A stretch of 64,000 nt of DNA from Opitutia bacterium (GTDB lineage Bacteria; Verrucomicrobiota; Verrucomicrobiia; Opitutales; Opitutaceae). The notes under the pieces were generated by a model that ran no database searches, was not told the DNA's origin, and worked only from the letters and a program-made list of their open reading frames with translations. The translations under genes and the position numbers were made by a program. This document shows positions 1 to 8,525 of the stretch, one piece after another (within the stretch, counting starts at the first letter, position 1; every line of letters begins with the position of its first letter). The DNA lies in NCBI GenBank assembly GCA_016187945.1, contig JACPIT010000011.1, forward strand, positions 124,001-188,000, written 5' to 3'.

Positions 1-1
1 A

Positions 2-1642
2 GGCCCCGCCGCTCTCTACGGCTCGGGCTCGGTCGGCGGCCTCGTGAACCTCGTGAGCAAGCGCCCGCGCGCGGAAAAATTCACCGCGCTCGAACTCAGC
101 GTCGGCTCCGAAGGCTTCGTCGAGAGCACGCTCGATTTCAACCGCCCGCTCGACGCGCAGCAGCACGTGCTCTTCCGCCTCGTCGCGCTCGCCCGCGATC
201 GCAACTCGAACATCGATTACGTCGGCAGCCGCCGCGTGCACGTCGCGCCCTCGCTCTCCTGGCGCGCGAGCCCGCGCACGACCGTGACGCTGCTCGGCAG
301 TTACCACGAAAGCCAGGGCACGCTCGCCTGGCCGCTGCCCGCGGAGGGCACCGTGCTGCCCAACCCGAACGGTCACCTCTCCTCCGATCTCAACATCGGC
401 GCTCCCGACGCCAACGCCACCGTCGAGCGCACCAAGAAAGCCGGCTGGGAAATCACGCACGAGTTCAACGACCGCATCACGCTCACGCAGGCGCTGCGCT
501 TCGAGGATTACTACAACCTCGGCGACCATTTCCTCTACCCCGGCTATCTCGACGCCGACAAACGCACGCTCTACCGCTACTGGTGGAGCTGGGACGAAAC
601 CGCCGAGGCCGTCGTCGCCGATACCCGACTCTCCGCCCGCTTCGGTCGCGCAGGTCTCCAGCACGACGTCACCGCCGGCGTCGACTACTACCGGCGCGAG
701 CACCACGGCGATTTTTCCTACAATTGGACCGACGGCGTGCCGCTCGACCTCTTCGCGCCCGTCTACGGCGCCACGCTCCCGCCCGCGGCCGACGCTTACA
801 GTTCCGACGAACGCACCCGCCTCACCGGCGTCTACGCGCAGGACCATCTCTCCCTCGCGCACGGCGTCACGCTCACCGTCGGCGGCCGCTACGACTTCGC
901 GAAAGTCGACGCCGATCACGAGCAAGCCTTCACCGGCCGCGCCGGGGCGACGTGGGAATTCCGTCCGGGGCTGACCGCCTATGCGAGCTACAGCGAGGCG
1001 TTCAACGTTCAGGCGGGCGCCACGACCGCCGGCGATCCACTCGCACCCGAGACGGGCAACAACCTCGAAGCCGGCCTGCGCAGCCATTTCCTCGACGGCC
1101 GGCTCAACACCACGCTCGCCGTCTACGAGATCACGCGCCGCAACCTCGCCACCGCCGACCTCGCCCATCCCGGCTACTTCCTCACGACCGGCGAGCAACG
1201 CAGCCGCGGCGTCGAACTCGATGCGCGTTTCGTTCCTGTCAAAGGATGGGAGCTCCTCGGCGCCTACGCCTACACCGACACTGCCATCACCGCGGACAAC
1301 TCGATCCCCGTCGGCGCGCGCATCGCCGGCGTGCCGCTGCACACCTTCAACGCGTGGACGAAGCACACGCTCCAAAGCGGGCGCCTCCGCGGCTTCGGCG
1401 TCGGGCTCGGCGCCAGCTACACCAGCGCGCAGGACGGCGACCGCACTTACACGGTGAACTTCCAACTGCCGGGCTACGTGCTGTGGCGCGCCGCGCTTTA
1501 CTACGACCGCGGACCGTTCCGCGCCCAGTTGAACGTCACGAACCTCTTCGACCGCGAGCACTACGTCGGCGCCTACGACGCGCTCTACGTCGGCCCCGGC
1601 GCCCCGCGCACGCTGCGCCTAACGCTCGGCTGGAAATTCTGA
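2..1642 (+). CDS. TonB-dependent siderophore receptor, 5'-truncated by window edge
   Basis: Outer-membrane beta-barrel receptor that would import a ferric siderophore or similar ligand using TonB energy. The frame is open from base 2, so the true start, signal peptide and most of the plug lie outside the window; 546 residues are visible. The first residues, GPAALYGSGSVGGLVNLVSK, are the typical end of a plug domain. The rest alternates short aromatic-rich strands as in a barrel, including YASYSEAFNVQAG and NLFDREHYVG, the latter being the usual second-to-last strand motif. The protein ends in Trp-Lys-Phe, a C-terminal Phe typical of BAM substrates. Two PepSY membrane proteins follow on the same strand, a common neighbourhood for ferric-siderophore receptors. 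The ligand cannot be told from sequence. Confidence 0.93.
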   Translation, partial: GPAALYGSGSVGGLVNLVSKRPRAEKFTALELSVGSEGFVESTLDFNRPLDAQQHVLFRLVALARDRNSNIDYVGSRRVHVAPSLSWRASPRTTVTLLGSYHESQGTLAWPLPAEGTVLPNPNGHLSSDLNIGAPDANATVERTKKAGWEITHEFNDRITLTQALRFEDYYNLGDHFLYPGYLDADKRTLYRYWWSWDETAEAVVADTRLSARFGRAGLQHDVTAGVDYYRREHHGDFSYNWTDGVPLDLFAPVYGATLPPAADAYSSDERTRLTGVYAQDHLSLAHGVTLTVGGRYDFAKVDADHEQAFTGRAGATWEFRPGLTAYASYSEAFNVQAGATTAGDPLAPETGNNLEAGLRSHFLDGRLNTTLAVYEITRRNLATADLAHPGYFLTTGEQRSRGVELDARFVPVKGWELLGAYAYTDTAITADNSIPVGARIAGVPLHTFNAWTKHTLQSGRLRGFGVGLGASYTSAQDGDRTYTVNFQLPGYVLWRAALYYDRGPFRAQLNVTNLFDREHYVGAYDALYVGPGAPRTLRLTLGWKF

Positions 1643-1651
1643 CGTCGCCTC

Positions 1652-1717
1652 GAGGTGGAGCGCGTTGACCCCAACGCGCTCGGGCGAGAACGCGTTGGGG
1701 TCAACGCGTTCCACCTC
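1652..1717. repeat. 27-bp inverted repeat, GGTGGAGCGCGTTGAC family, copy 1
   Basis: Arms at 1652-1678 and 1691-1717 are inverted copies with one mismatch around a 12-base loop. A second, looser copy lies at 28876-28950. It sits just after the receptor stop codon, so it could also act as a hairpin at the 3' end of that transcript. Confidence 0.85.
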
Positions 1718-1765
1718 CGGCCGACCGCCTTCGTCACCTTCACTCTCACTTTCCTCCGCCCTCCG

Positions 1766-2890
1766 ATGCGCAAACGCCTCTGGCAACTCCACTCCTGGCT
1801 CGGCCTCATCGCCGGGCTGGGCCTGCTCGTCATCGGCCTCACCGGCAGCGTGCTGGTCTTCCGCACCGAAGTGGAAGCGCTGGCGCATCCCGCGCTCACG
1901 CACGTCGCGCCCGCGCCGGCTGGCCGGCTCGCGTTCGACGCGTTGCTCGCCTCGGCGCAGCGCCAGCTCCCGCGCCACGAGATCGTCGGCTGGGTCGTCT
2001 CACCCAACGATCCGGCGCGGCCCGATCTGCTCTGGATGATCCCGCATGGCTCGACCAACTGGCATTTCGCGCCGCTCGATCCTTATCGCGGCGAGTTGCT
2101 CGGCGCGCCACGCGACGAGACCTCGACCGTCACCGGCTGGCTGCTCGAACTCCACACGGCGTTTTTCGCCGACCACGTCGGCCTCGTCGTCACCGGTGTG
2201 CTCGCCGTGATGCTGTGCTTGCTCGGCGTCAGCGGCGTGTGGATCTACCGCGAGTTTTGGAAACACATCTTCACACTGCGCTGGGGCCGCAGCGCACGGA
2301 TGATGTTTTCCGATCTCCATAAATTTGTCGGCATCACGTCCGTCCTCTTCAACCTGCTCCTCGGCTTCACCGGCGCTTATTGGAACCTCACGCACGTGAT
2401 CGGCGAGGAACTCGCCGGCGCGCCCGAGCCGCCGCCGATGACGCGCCGCCTCTACGGCGCGCGCCTCTCGCTCGACGCTCTCGTCGCCGACGCGCGCACG
2501 CGCGTCCCGGGTTTCCGCGCCAACTACATCAGCCTGCCGTGGGTGCCGGAGGGCGACGCCACGCTCTACGGCGCGCCGGCCGACGCCGGCCCGTTCCGCA
2601 GTCCCTACGGCAGCCACGTCGCCTACGATCCGCAAACCGGCGCGCACAAGACGACGCACGATCTCCGCGCCGCCGGCGTCTGGGCGCAAATCGTCGACGC
2701 GTTCACGCCGCTCCATTTCGGCAGTTTCGGCGGCCTGCCCGTGAAACTCCTCTGGTGCCTCGGCGGCCTCGCGCCCGGCGCGCTCGCGCTCACCGGCTTC
2801 GCGATCTGGTGGCAACGCCGCCCGCGACCGACTCCCGCCATCCGCGAGCGGACGGCAGAGCAGGCTGGCGTCGGAGCCGGACACCTTTAG
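1766..2890 (+). CDS. PepSY-associated transmembrane protein
   Basis: Inner-membrane protein of the PepSY-TM family, 374 residues, often found beside TonB-dependent siderophore receptors and thought to help reduce or release iron (family knowledge, not proven). Start chosen at ATG 1766, which puts the conserved beginning RKRLWQLHSWLGLIAG at the N-terminus; the frame is open further upstream but runs through the inverted repeat. Four membrane segments are visible: about residues 14-33, 138-160, 190-212 and near the C-terminus (LLWCLGGLAPGALALTGFA). Histidines in HSWLG, LHTAF and LHKFVG next to membrane segments could bind haem or metal. The next PepSY gene starts 10 bases downstream, so the two are probably co-transcribed. 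Confidence 0.85.
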   Translation: MRKRLWQLHSWLGLIAGLGLLVIGLTGSVLVFRTEVEALAHPALTHVAPAPAGRLAFDALLASAQRQLPRHEIVGWVVSPNDPARPDLLWMIPHGSTNWHFAPLDPYRGELLGAPRDETSTVTGWLLELHTAFFADHVGLVVTGVLAVMLCLLGVSGVWIYREFWKHIFTLRWGRSARMMFSDLHKFVGITSVLFNLLLGFTGAYWNLTHVIGEELAGAPEPPPMTRRLYGARLSLDALVADARTRVPGFRANYISLPWVPEGDATLYGAPADAGPFRSPYGSHVAYDPQTGAHKTTHDLRAAGVWAQIVDAFTPLHFGSFGGLPVKLLWCLGGLAPGALALTGFAIWWQRRPRPTPAIRERTAEQAGVGAGHL

Positions 2891-2900
2891 CACGTCTGGC

Positions 2901-4019
2901 GTGTCCGCCGAGCCGATCCCTCTCGCTCCCGAAACACGCGTGCGCCGCTGGCACGCGTGGCTCGTCGTCTGGCGCGTGCACCGCTGGCTCGGCTTCCTCG
3001 CGGGCGCACTGACCGTCTTGCTGAGCGCGACGGGCTCGCTGCTCGTCGTGCATCACGAACTCGAGGCGCGGCTCGAACGCGACCGGCGATTCGCACCCGA
3101 AGACGCGACGCTCGCGTCCGCTCCGTTGCGCGATGTCGCCAGGCAAGTCGCCGCGCTCGCGCCGCCGGGTTATCGACTGCTGCGCCTCCTGCCCGCCGAC
3201 GAACCGGACGCGGCGCATCAGTTCATTTTTGCGGGAGGGCCGGACAACCAGCGCTGGTCGGCGTTCGTCGCGCCCCGCTCGGGACGCGTCCTCTGGCACG
3301 GCGCCGATCAAGCGCTCTTCACGCCCTGGCTGCTCGGCCTGCACATGCAGCTCCACGCGGGCAAGGCCGGCTACGTCGCGACGGGGCTCGCCGGCATCGG
3401 GCTCACGCTGCTCGGGCTGAGCGGGCTCTACCTGCATCGCGAGCGCTGGCGCGGGCTGTGGCGCGCGCCGTTCCGTCCGAGCCGAGGCTGGCGCGTGGCG
3501 CTCGGCGACCTGCATCGCTGGATCGGGATTGCCGCGATCTATTTCCCGCTCGTGCTCGGCGTCACCGGCACGATCTACGCCGTGACGAGCCTGCGCGCGA
3601 AACCGCCCGTCGCCGCCGATCCGCCGTCCATCGCCACGCTCGCCGAATTCGAACCGATGCTCGCGACCGCGCGCGAACGTTTCCCCGACGCCGAGGTGCT
3701 GCGTCTTCAATTTCCCGCCGATCGCTCCGGCCCGGTCGTCGCGCTCGTGGTGCATCGGGGCAACCCGCCGTGGCAAAAGTTCTCGCGCCTCGAATTCGAT
3801 GCGCGCACCGGTGCGTTGAAGCGCGTCCGCGCCGCCGAGGCGGCGACGCCGCGCGAGCAATTCGCCTCGATGCTCGCGCCGCTGCACTTCGGATTCTACG
3901 GCGCGACGTGGGTGAAATGGGCCTACTTCGTCGGCGGCCTCGCTCCGGCGCTGCTGGCGCTCACGGGCTGGGGCCTCGCGTGGATCCGCCGCCGCGGAGC
4001 TCCCGCTCGCGCGCGCTGA
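2901..4019 (+). CDS. PepSY-associated transmembrane protein, second copy
   Basis: Second PepSY-TM protein, 372 residues, starting at GTG 2901, 10 bases after the preceding stop. The layout matches its neighbour: an N-terminal RVHRWLGFLAGALTVLLSAT membrane segment, a periplasmic region, a central LHMQLHAGKAGYVATGLAG segment, DLHRWIGIAAIYFPLVLGV, and a C-terminal FVGGLAPALLALTGWGLAWI segment. The conserved His residues before each membrane segment recur. Two PepSY proteins in tandem after a TonB receptor suggest a heterodimeric or sequential partner in metal-siderophore handling, which is inference. No SD-like sequence is obvious before the GTG, so translation may be coupled to the upstream gene. 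Confidence 0.85.
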   Translation: MSAEPIPLAPETRVRRWHAWLVVWRVHRWLGFLAGALTVLLSATGSLLVVHHELEARLERDRRFAPEDATLASAPLRDVARQVAALAPPGYRLLRLLPADEPDAAHQFIFAGGPDNQRWSAFVAPRSGRVLWHGADQALFTPWLLGLHMQLHAGKAGYVATGLAGIGLTLLGLSGLYLHRERWRGLWRAPFRPSRGWRVALGDLHRWIGIAAIYFPLVLGVTGTIYAVTSLRAKPPVAADPPSIATLAEFEPMLATARERFPDAEVLRLQFPADRSGPVVALVVHRGNPPWQKFSRLEFDARTGALKRVRAAEAATPREQFASMLAPLHFGFYGATWVKWAYFVGGLAPALLALTGWGLAWIRRRGAPARAR

Positions 4020-4097
4020 ACAGGGCCGCTTGTCCTCGGCGGCGGGCCGAGGAATCAACCCCACACGCATCCGCTCGCCAACCGCGCGGCGGCGATC

Positions 4098-4898
4098 TTG
4101 AAGTTTCGCGTGCGGAAACTGGTGCGGCTCAGTGTCTGGTTATTTCTCGTCGGCGCGGCGTGGTCGACGCGTGTCAGCGCGGCGGAAGAGACGCGCGCGG
4201 CGTGGATTCGCGGCGTGTTCACGGGCAATTCGCCGCGCCCCCAACTCGTCGCGGAGTCCGAAGCCTGGCGGCGCGCCGAGGAGATCGTGAGCACGACGCC
4301 GGGGACGTTCACGCTCGTCGGCGGCGGCGAGTCGATGCAGCCGCTTTATCCGCCGGGCACGATCCTCGTGCTGCGCGAAGTCGATTTTGCCGAACTCCGC
4401 TCGGGCGAAACCGCGCTCTACCGCAACCGCGCGCAGCGCGCCGTCGCCCACGTGCTTGTCGCGAAATGCCGCGACGGCTGGCGCGTCCGCGGCCTGAACA
4501 ACGCCACCCACGACCCCGAGCCCGTCGTGTCCGAAAACCTGATCGGCATCGTCTTCGCGGCGTTTACGCCGGCAAACTCCGCGGCTCAGACAGTCGCCGC
4601 AATTTGCCGGGCATCTCGTCCAGTAACGCACCCGCACCGAAGAAAAGGACGTTGCCGACCGAATCGAGCTAGCTACGTTCCCCGCATGACCAAGCTCGCG
4701 GCCATCCAATCGGCGATCCTGCAACTCGACCCGGCGGAGCGGGAAGAACTGCGGCACTGGCTCGACGAAACCGCCGAAGAGACACCGGAGATGCTCGCCG
4801 CCATCGACGCCGGTCTGCGCTCGCTCAAAGAGACCGGCACCATTCCCTTGGAGGACGTGCGCCGGGATATGTCCTCATGGACTACAAAGTCGGTCTGA
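4098..4898 (+). CDS. Exported S24/S26-like protein, reading frame runs on into an antitoxin
   Basis: The open frame begins at TTG 4098 with a good signal peptide (MKFRVRKLVRLSVWLFLVGA, cleavage probably after VSA). It then contains an S24/S26 peptidase-like core, GGGESMQPLYPPGTILVL, followed by GETALYRN and VAHVLVAK. The SMQP serine matches the catalytic Ser of LexA/signal-peptidase folds. The expected catalytic Lys is not obvious, since the position reads VAH, so activity is uncertain. The recognisable domain ends near GIVFAAF (about residue 155). The next 40 residues look like translated non-coding DNA. From ATG 4686 the same frame encodes an antitoxin-like protein listed separately. Either the S24 gene lost its stop through a frameshift or sequence error, or the frame is open by chance. 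Confidence 0.6.
   Translation: MKFRVRKLVRLSVWLFLVGAAWSTRVSAAEETRAAWIRGVFTGNSPRPQLVAESEAWRRAEEIVSTTPGTFTLVGGGESMQPLYPPGTILVLREVDFAELRSGETALYRNRAQRAVAHVLVAKCRDGWRVRGLNNATHDPEPVVSENLIGIVFAAFTPANSAAQTVAAICRASRPVTHPHRRKGRCRPNRASYVPRMTKLAAIQSAILQLDPAEREELRHWLDETAEETPEMLAAIDAGLRSLKETGTIPLEDVRRDMSSWTTKSV
4686..4898 (+). CDS. Putative antitoxin of a ParE-type toxin-antitoxin module
   Basis: Small acidic protein of 70 residues from ATG 4686, in the same frame as the S24-like ORF. The stretch LDPAEREELRHWLDE resembles addiction-module antitoxins, and the protein ends in a short tail (RRDMSSWTTKSV) overlapping the toxin start. The last 22 bases overlap the toxin gene at 4877, the usual antitoxin-toxin arrangement giving coupled translation. 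No clear ribbon-helix-helix motif could be assigned, so the antitoxin role rests on size and position. The ATG comes after a stretch of poor coding character, supporting an independent start rather than a fusion. Confidence 0.65.
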   Translation: MTKLAAIQSAILQLDPAEREELRHWLDETAEETPEMLAAIDAGLRSLKETGTIPLEDVRRDMSSWTTKSV

Positions 4899-5182
4899 GC
4901 GCCGAGGCGCGGAACGATCTCCGTGCGGCGGTGCGCTTCATCGCCATGGAGGGCAAAAGCCCCGACGCTGCCCTTCGACTCGGAAACGAACTGCTCGATG
5001 CGGCACTCTCGCTCGCGCTCTTTCCGCGGCGCGGCGCTCCGGTTCGGCGTCGACCGGGCATGCGCAAACTCTCGCATCGTCATTGGCTCGTATTTTATCA
5101 GGTGAACGAGGTCACGCATTGGGTCGAGATCGTGCGCATCTGGGACGGACGCAAGGATCCTGAGGCGTTGCGTTTCACTTAG
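4877..5182 (+). CDS. RelE/ParE-family toxin
   Basis: 101-residue basic protein of the RelE/ParE fold. Visible features are an N-terminal strand and helices (YKVGLSAEARNDLRAAVRF), a central helix region ending in FPRRGAPVRRRPGMRKL, then the strands HRHWLVFYQVN and WVEIVRIWDGRKDPEAL. The motif R-x-W-D-G-R-x-D-P is typical of ParE-like proteins. ParE homologues poison gyrase and RelE homologues cleave mRNA on ribosomes; which applies here cannot be read from sequence. The gene overlaps the antitoxin by 22 bases. No mobile element flanks the module, which lies between a siderophore-type locus and a convergent esterase. Confidence 0.85.
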   Translation: MDYKVGLSAEARNDLRAAVRFIAMEGKSPDAALRLGNELLDAALSLALFPRRGAPVRRRPGMRKLSHRHWLVFYQVNEVTHWVEIVRIWDGRKDPEALRFT

Positions 5183-5259
5183 CATCGCCACCGCCCGCGA
5201 GCGCCGCGATGGTCGTGGACTGTCCTCGTTCTGTCGCAGCCGACGCTACGATGCTCTGC

Positions 5260-6141
5260 TCAGCGGCGCGGAAACGCCCACTTCAGGAATACCGGCAGCG
5301 CTTCGGCCCAGGTGGATTCGTGGTGATGGCCGCCGGCGATCTCGTGGTAGGCCACATCGACGTCGCGGCGAAATTCCTTCGCGGTCAACTCGTCGATCAG
5401 CTCGGTCGTGTCCTGGATCGCGTCGATCACGCCGTTGCCGTCGCGATCGTCGGTCTCGTCGGCCGTGCCGGCTTCGAACCAGAGGCGCAGCGCGGGCTTC
5501 GCGGCGGTTTCGCGGACGATCCGGTGCGCCAAACGCGAGCGCTGCGCGACGCGCCAATCGCCGTCTTCGCCGCGCCACCAGAGCGAGCCGGAGAACACGC
5601 CGACCGTGCCGAACACGTCGGGGTGCGCCCAGGCGAGGTCGAACGCGCTGAGTCCGCCGAGCGACGCGCCCATGATCGCCGTGCGCGCCGGATCGGCGCG
5701 CAGGCCGTAGCGCTGGCGCACTTCGGGCACGATGAAATCGAGCACGCGCCGCTGGAACGCCGCGGCTTTCTTGCCCCGGCCCGCGTAGTCGAGCGTGCGC
5801 GCGAGGCCGTATTCCTCGATGCGGTCGGCGGTCGCGGAAATCGCGACGACGAGCGGCGGCGTGATTTCACCGGCGGCGGCGAGGCGCTCGAGCGTCGCGG
5901 CGAGCTTCCACGCCGTCATGTTCTGGCCGTCGAGCGCGACGAGCAGCGGCGTGTCGGCGCGGACGCCGCCGGGCGGCAGGAACACGCGCACTTCACCGGC
6001 CGGGAGTTCCTCGGGCGTTTGCACGGCGAGCGTTTCCTCGCGCGGCGGCGCGGCCACGGTCGCAGCGACGGCGGTTTCGGTGAGGCCGAGGCCGACGAGG
6101 ATGCGGCCGAGCTTCGCGGCGAGTCTGCGGTCGTGGCTCAA
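5260..6141 (-). CDS. Alpha/beta-hydrolase esterase, enterochelin-esterase-like
   Basis: 293-residue alpha/beta hydrolase related to esterase D and enterochelin esterases. The nucleophile elbow is GASLGG with Ser160. The catalytic His is probably in GGHHHESTW (272-274). A loop at 226-240 (DETDDRDGNGVID) has the D-x-D-x-D-G spacing of a calcium-binding EF-hand or dockerin loop and also holds the likely acidic residue. There is no convincing signal peptide, so it is probably cytoplasmic. Lying next to a TonB receptor and PepSY proteins, it could hydrolyse an imported ferric siderophore, but it is on the opposite strand and convergent. It could instead be a general carboxylesterase. Confidence 0.8.
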   Translation of the reverse strand: MSHDRRLAAKLGRILVGLGLTETAVAATVAAPPREETLAVQTPEELPAGEVRVFLPPGGVRADTPLLVALDGQNMTAWKLAATLERLAAAGEITPPLVVAISATADRIEEYGLARTLDYAGRGKKAAAFQRRVLDFIVPEVRQRYGLRADPARTAIMGASLGGLSAFDLAWAHPDVFGTVGVFSGSLWWRGEDGDWRVAQRSRLAHRIVRETAAKPALRLWFEAGTADETDDRDGNGVIDAIQDTTELIDELTAKEFRRDVDVAYHEIAGGHHHESTWAEALPVFLKWAFPRR

Positions 6142-6144
6142 CGA

Positions 6145-6212
6145 GTAGGGCCGGTCTTCGACCGGCCGAAAGGGTAACGTTCGCTCTTAGGCCGGTCAAA
6201 GACCGGCCCTAC
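6145..6212. repeat. REPIN, GTAGGGCCGGTC family
   Basis: Two inverted REP-like units: one starts GTAGGGCCGGTCTTCGACCG, the other ends GACCGGCCCTAC. Each unit is itself a small hairpin headed by GTAG. Related copies occur at 22746-22840 and 42836-42930. Confidence 0.9.
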
Positions 6213-6247
6213 CTCGGAGCGTGGCGCGGATCGGATTGGAAGGCCGT

Positions 6248-6697
6248 TCATGCGGGAGTGTTCAGGGCTGCATCGACCTGCGGGAGCCATTCTTGAAAGT
6301 CAGCTTTGAATTTCGTGTCGCAATCGCGCCGCGAGAGCAGGCGCCGTGCCCCGCGGGCCGCGAGGCGCTCGTCGATCAGCCGCCCGCCTGCGCAAAAATC
6401 GCGGTAGCTCGACGAGCCGAGGGCGAGGACGGCGTAGCGGAGCGATTCGAGGCGGATCGCCGGCGCGGCAAGTGCGGCGTAGAACGCGACGGCGTCGGGC
6501 GGCGGCTCGCCTTCGCCCCACGTGCTCGCGATCACGAGCGCCGCGTCGAACTCCCGCAGGCGCGCCGCGGGAAAATCGGCCGCGTTCTCCACGATGCACA
6601 AGCGGCCGCGGACGCACAGCGCCGCCGCCGCCGCGCGCGCGAGTTGCTCGGCGTTGCCGGAGACGGTGGCGTAGAGGATCAGGACGGGCGCGGTCAC
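6248..6697 (-). CDS. Flavodoxin domain protein
   Basis: FMN-binding electron-transfer protein of 149 residues. The start is set at GTG 6697, where the flavodoxin fold begins (TAPVLILYATVSGNAEQLA); the frame extends 31 residues further but with no flavodoxin character. The phosphate-binding loop reads YATVSGNAE, the 50s loop is STWGEGEPPPDA, and the third FMN-contact region is ALGSSSYRDFCAGGRLIDERL. These resemble the flavodoxin domain of sulfite reductase or MioC-type proteins more than classic long-chain flavodoxins. It lies next to the iron-uptake-like genes, so it may supply electrons for iron release, which is inference. The upstream REPIN separates it from the esterase. Confidence 0.88.
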   Translation of the reverse strand: MTAPVLILYATVSGNAEQLARAAAAALCVRGRLCIVENAADFPAARLREFDAALVIASTWGEGEPPPDAVAFYAALAAPAIRLESLRYAVLALGSSSYRDFCAGGRLIDERLAARGARRLLSRRDCDTKFKADFQEWLPQVDAALNTPA

Positions 6698-6764
6698 GGT
6701 GCGAGCGAAGCTAGATTCCGCAGACGGGTTGGCCACAAAAAGCGCCGGGCGAGAGACGGTGGAC

Positions 6765-6826
6765 ACACACGAAGGAAGCGAAGGGAGCAAAACCGGGCGA
6801 CCTTCCCTGCCTTTGCTTCCTTCGGG
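6765..6826. repeat. Inverted repeat CACACGAAGGAAGCGAAGG type
   Basis: Imperfect hairpin between the flavodoxin and POT genes with a GAAGGAAGCGAAGG arm and a CTTTGCTTCCTTC arm. A related element is at 43755-43833. Confidence 0.6.
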
Positions 6827-6961
6827 TAACCCTCTTTTCCGTCCGTGGCTGCTACTCGGCGCAGTAGCAAGTTTGTCCGCTTCGGGTTGGTCCGAAATAC
6901 CCCACCATCCCGGGCAAGGCGCGCTTGCGCTTTATGACTTGAACAGCCCTCATCGCCGCTC

Positions 6962-8494
6962 ATGCAGAACCCCGCCTCTTCCCCGGCGCGCGACGAAAGC
7001 GGTCTCTTCGGTCACCCGCGCGGCCTCACGAATCTGTTCTTCACGGAACTCTGGGAGCGCTTCGGCTACTATGGCATGCGCGCGCTCCTGACGTTGTTCA
7101 TGGTCGCGCCGCTCGCGAAGGGCGGCCTCGGCTTCGACAATCGCACGGCCGGCATCATCTACGGCACCTACACGATGAGCGTCTACATGCTCTCGATCCC
7201 GGGCGGCTACATCGCGGACAATTTCCTCGGTGCGCGCGCGACGGTGTTCTGGGGCGGCGTGATCATCGCGGCGGGTTATCTGTCGCTCGCGGTGCATTCG
7301 CCGACGTTTTTCTACCTCGGCCTCGTGCTCGTCGCCTGCGGCACGGGTCTGCTCAAGCCCAACATCAGCTCGATGGTCGGCTCGCTCTACACGAAGGACG
7401 ATCCGCGGCGCGACTCGGGCTTCTCGATTTTTTACATGGGCATCAACACCGGCGCGCTCGTGGCGCCGTTGATTACGGGCTGGGTCGCGCAGAGCGACAT
7501 GGCGAAGGAATTTCTCGCGAACCACGGCTTCGATCCGAACAAGAGCTGGCATTGGGCTTTCGCGATCTCGGGCATCGGCATGATCTTCGGTCTGATCACC
7601 TACGTGCTCCAACGCCACCGCCTCGCCGATGTCGGCCACGCACCCAGTGCGGACATTCCGCGTCCGTGGGGAAAACTGCTCGCCGTGCTCGCGGCTTCGG
7701 CGCTGGTCTTCTGGATCGTGCGGCTGTCCGACAGCGGTCTCAAAGTCGATTGGGGCGTCATGGGGAAAACGATAACCTTCGACTTGGCGTGGATCAGCTA
7801 CAGCTACGTGATCGTCCCCGTGCTCGCGATCATCTGGTTCGGCACGCGGTCCGACCCGGCGCAGCGGCGCATGGCGGCGGTGTTCGTCTTTGCGCTGTGC
7901 TACCTGATTTTCTGCGCAATCTTCGAGCAGGCCGGGTCGACGATCTCGCTGTTCGCCGACCAGCTCACGCGCACCGAGATCGCGGGCTTCAAGTTCCCCT
8001 CGTCCTGGTTTCAATCGGTGAATTCGATCTTCGTCATCCTGCTCTCGCCGGTCTTCGCCTTCGTCTGGGTCAAGTGGGGCGATCGCATCCCGAGCCCGAT
8101 CAAGTTCTCCTTCGGTCTCTTCTTTCTCGCACTGTCGTTCGTGCTGATGGTGCCTGCGGCAAAACTCACGATCGACGGCCGCATCAGCCCGATGTGGCTC
8201 GTCGGCCTGTTCTTCCTCCAGACAGTCGGCGAACTCGCCCTCAGCCCCGTCGGTCTGAGCACGATGACCAAGCTCGCCCCCGCCAACCTCGTCGGGCTCG
8301 TCATGGGCGTGTGGTTCCTCGCCGCCGCGCTCGGCAACAAACTCGCCGGCACCGTAGCGGGTGACTTCACCTCCACCGATCCGAACGCGCTCTCGAACTT
8401 TTTCCTCCACCAAGCCGGCTGGGTCGGCCTCGCGTTCGTCGCGTTGCTGGCGCTCGCGCCTTGGGTGAAGAAGCTGATGGGCGAGGTGAAATAA
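6962..8494 (+). CDS. POT/PTR2-family proton-dependent oligopeptide transporter
   Basis: Inner-membrane proton-coupled symporter for di- and tripeptides, 510 residues with about 12-14 hydrophobic segments. The family signature in the first helix is present (ELWERFGYYGMRALL, the ExxERFxYYG motif involved in proton coupling). The second PTR signature region (FSIFYMGINTGALVAPLITG) follows at about residues 157-176. Length and motif order match bacterial POT proteins such as DtpT. The gene is monocistronic: a repeat precedes it, and a strong intrinsic terminator starts 31 bases after its stop. ATG 6962 was chosen because it directly precedes a short hydrophilic N-terminus and the first helix. Confidence 0.95.
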   Translation: MQNPASSPARDESGLFGHPRGLTNLFFTELWERFGYYGMRALLTLFMVAPLAKGGLGFDNRTAGIIYGTYTMSVYMLSIPGGYIADNFLGARATVFWGGVIIAAGYLSLAVHSPTFFYLGLVLVACGTGLLKPNISSMVGSLYTKDDPRRDSGFSIFYMGINTGALVAPLITGWVAQSDMAKEFLANHGFDPNKSWHWAFAISGIGMIFGLITYVLQRHRLADVGHAPSADIPRPWGKLLAVLAASALVFWIVRLSDSGLKVDWGVMGKTITFDLAWISYSYVIVPVLAIIWFGTRSDPAQRRMAAVFVFALCYLIFCAIFEQAGSTISLFADQLTRTEIAGFKFPSSWFQSVNSIFVILLSPVFAFVWVKWGDRIPSPIKFSFGLFFLALSFVLMVPAAKLTIDGRISPMWLVGLFFLQTVGELALSPVGLSTMTKLAPANLVGLVMGVWFLAAALGNKLAGTVAGDFTSTDPNALSNFFLHQAGWVGLAFVALLALAPWVKKLMGEVK

Positions 8495-8525
8495 TCCGCT
8501 CTCGCTTCCAACTTTTTGTTTCTCT

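Noticed and set aside
583-1668. A 361-codon Arg-rich frame overlapping the TonB receptor
   Set aside because: It is out of frame with the receptor, and its extreme Arg/Pro content is typical of alternate frames in GC-rich genes.
4098-4898. A genuine S24-antitoxin fusion protein
   Set aside because: The 40-residue joint has no protein-like character and the antitoxin has its own ATG and normal overlap with the toxin, so independent translation is the simpler reading; it is kept as a finding only because the missing stop is real.
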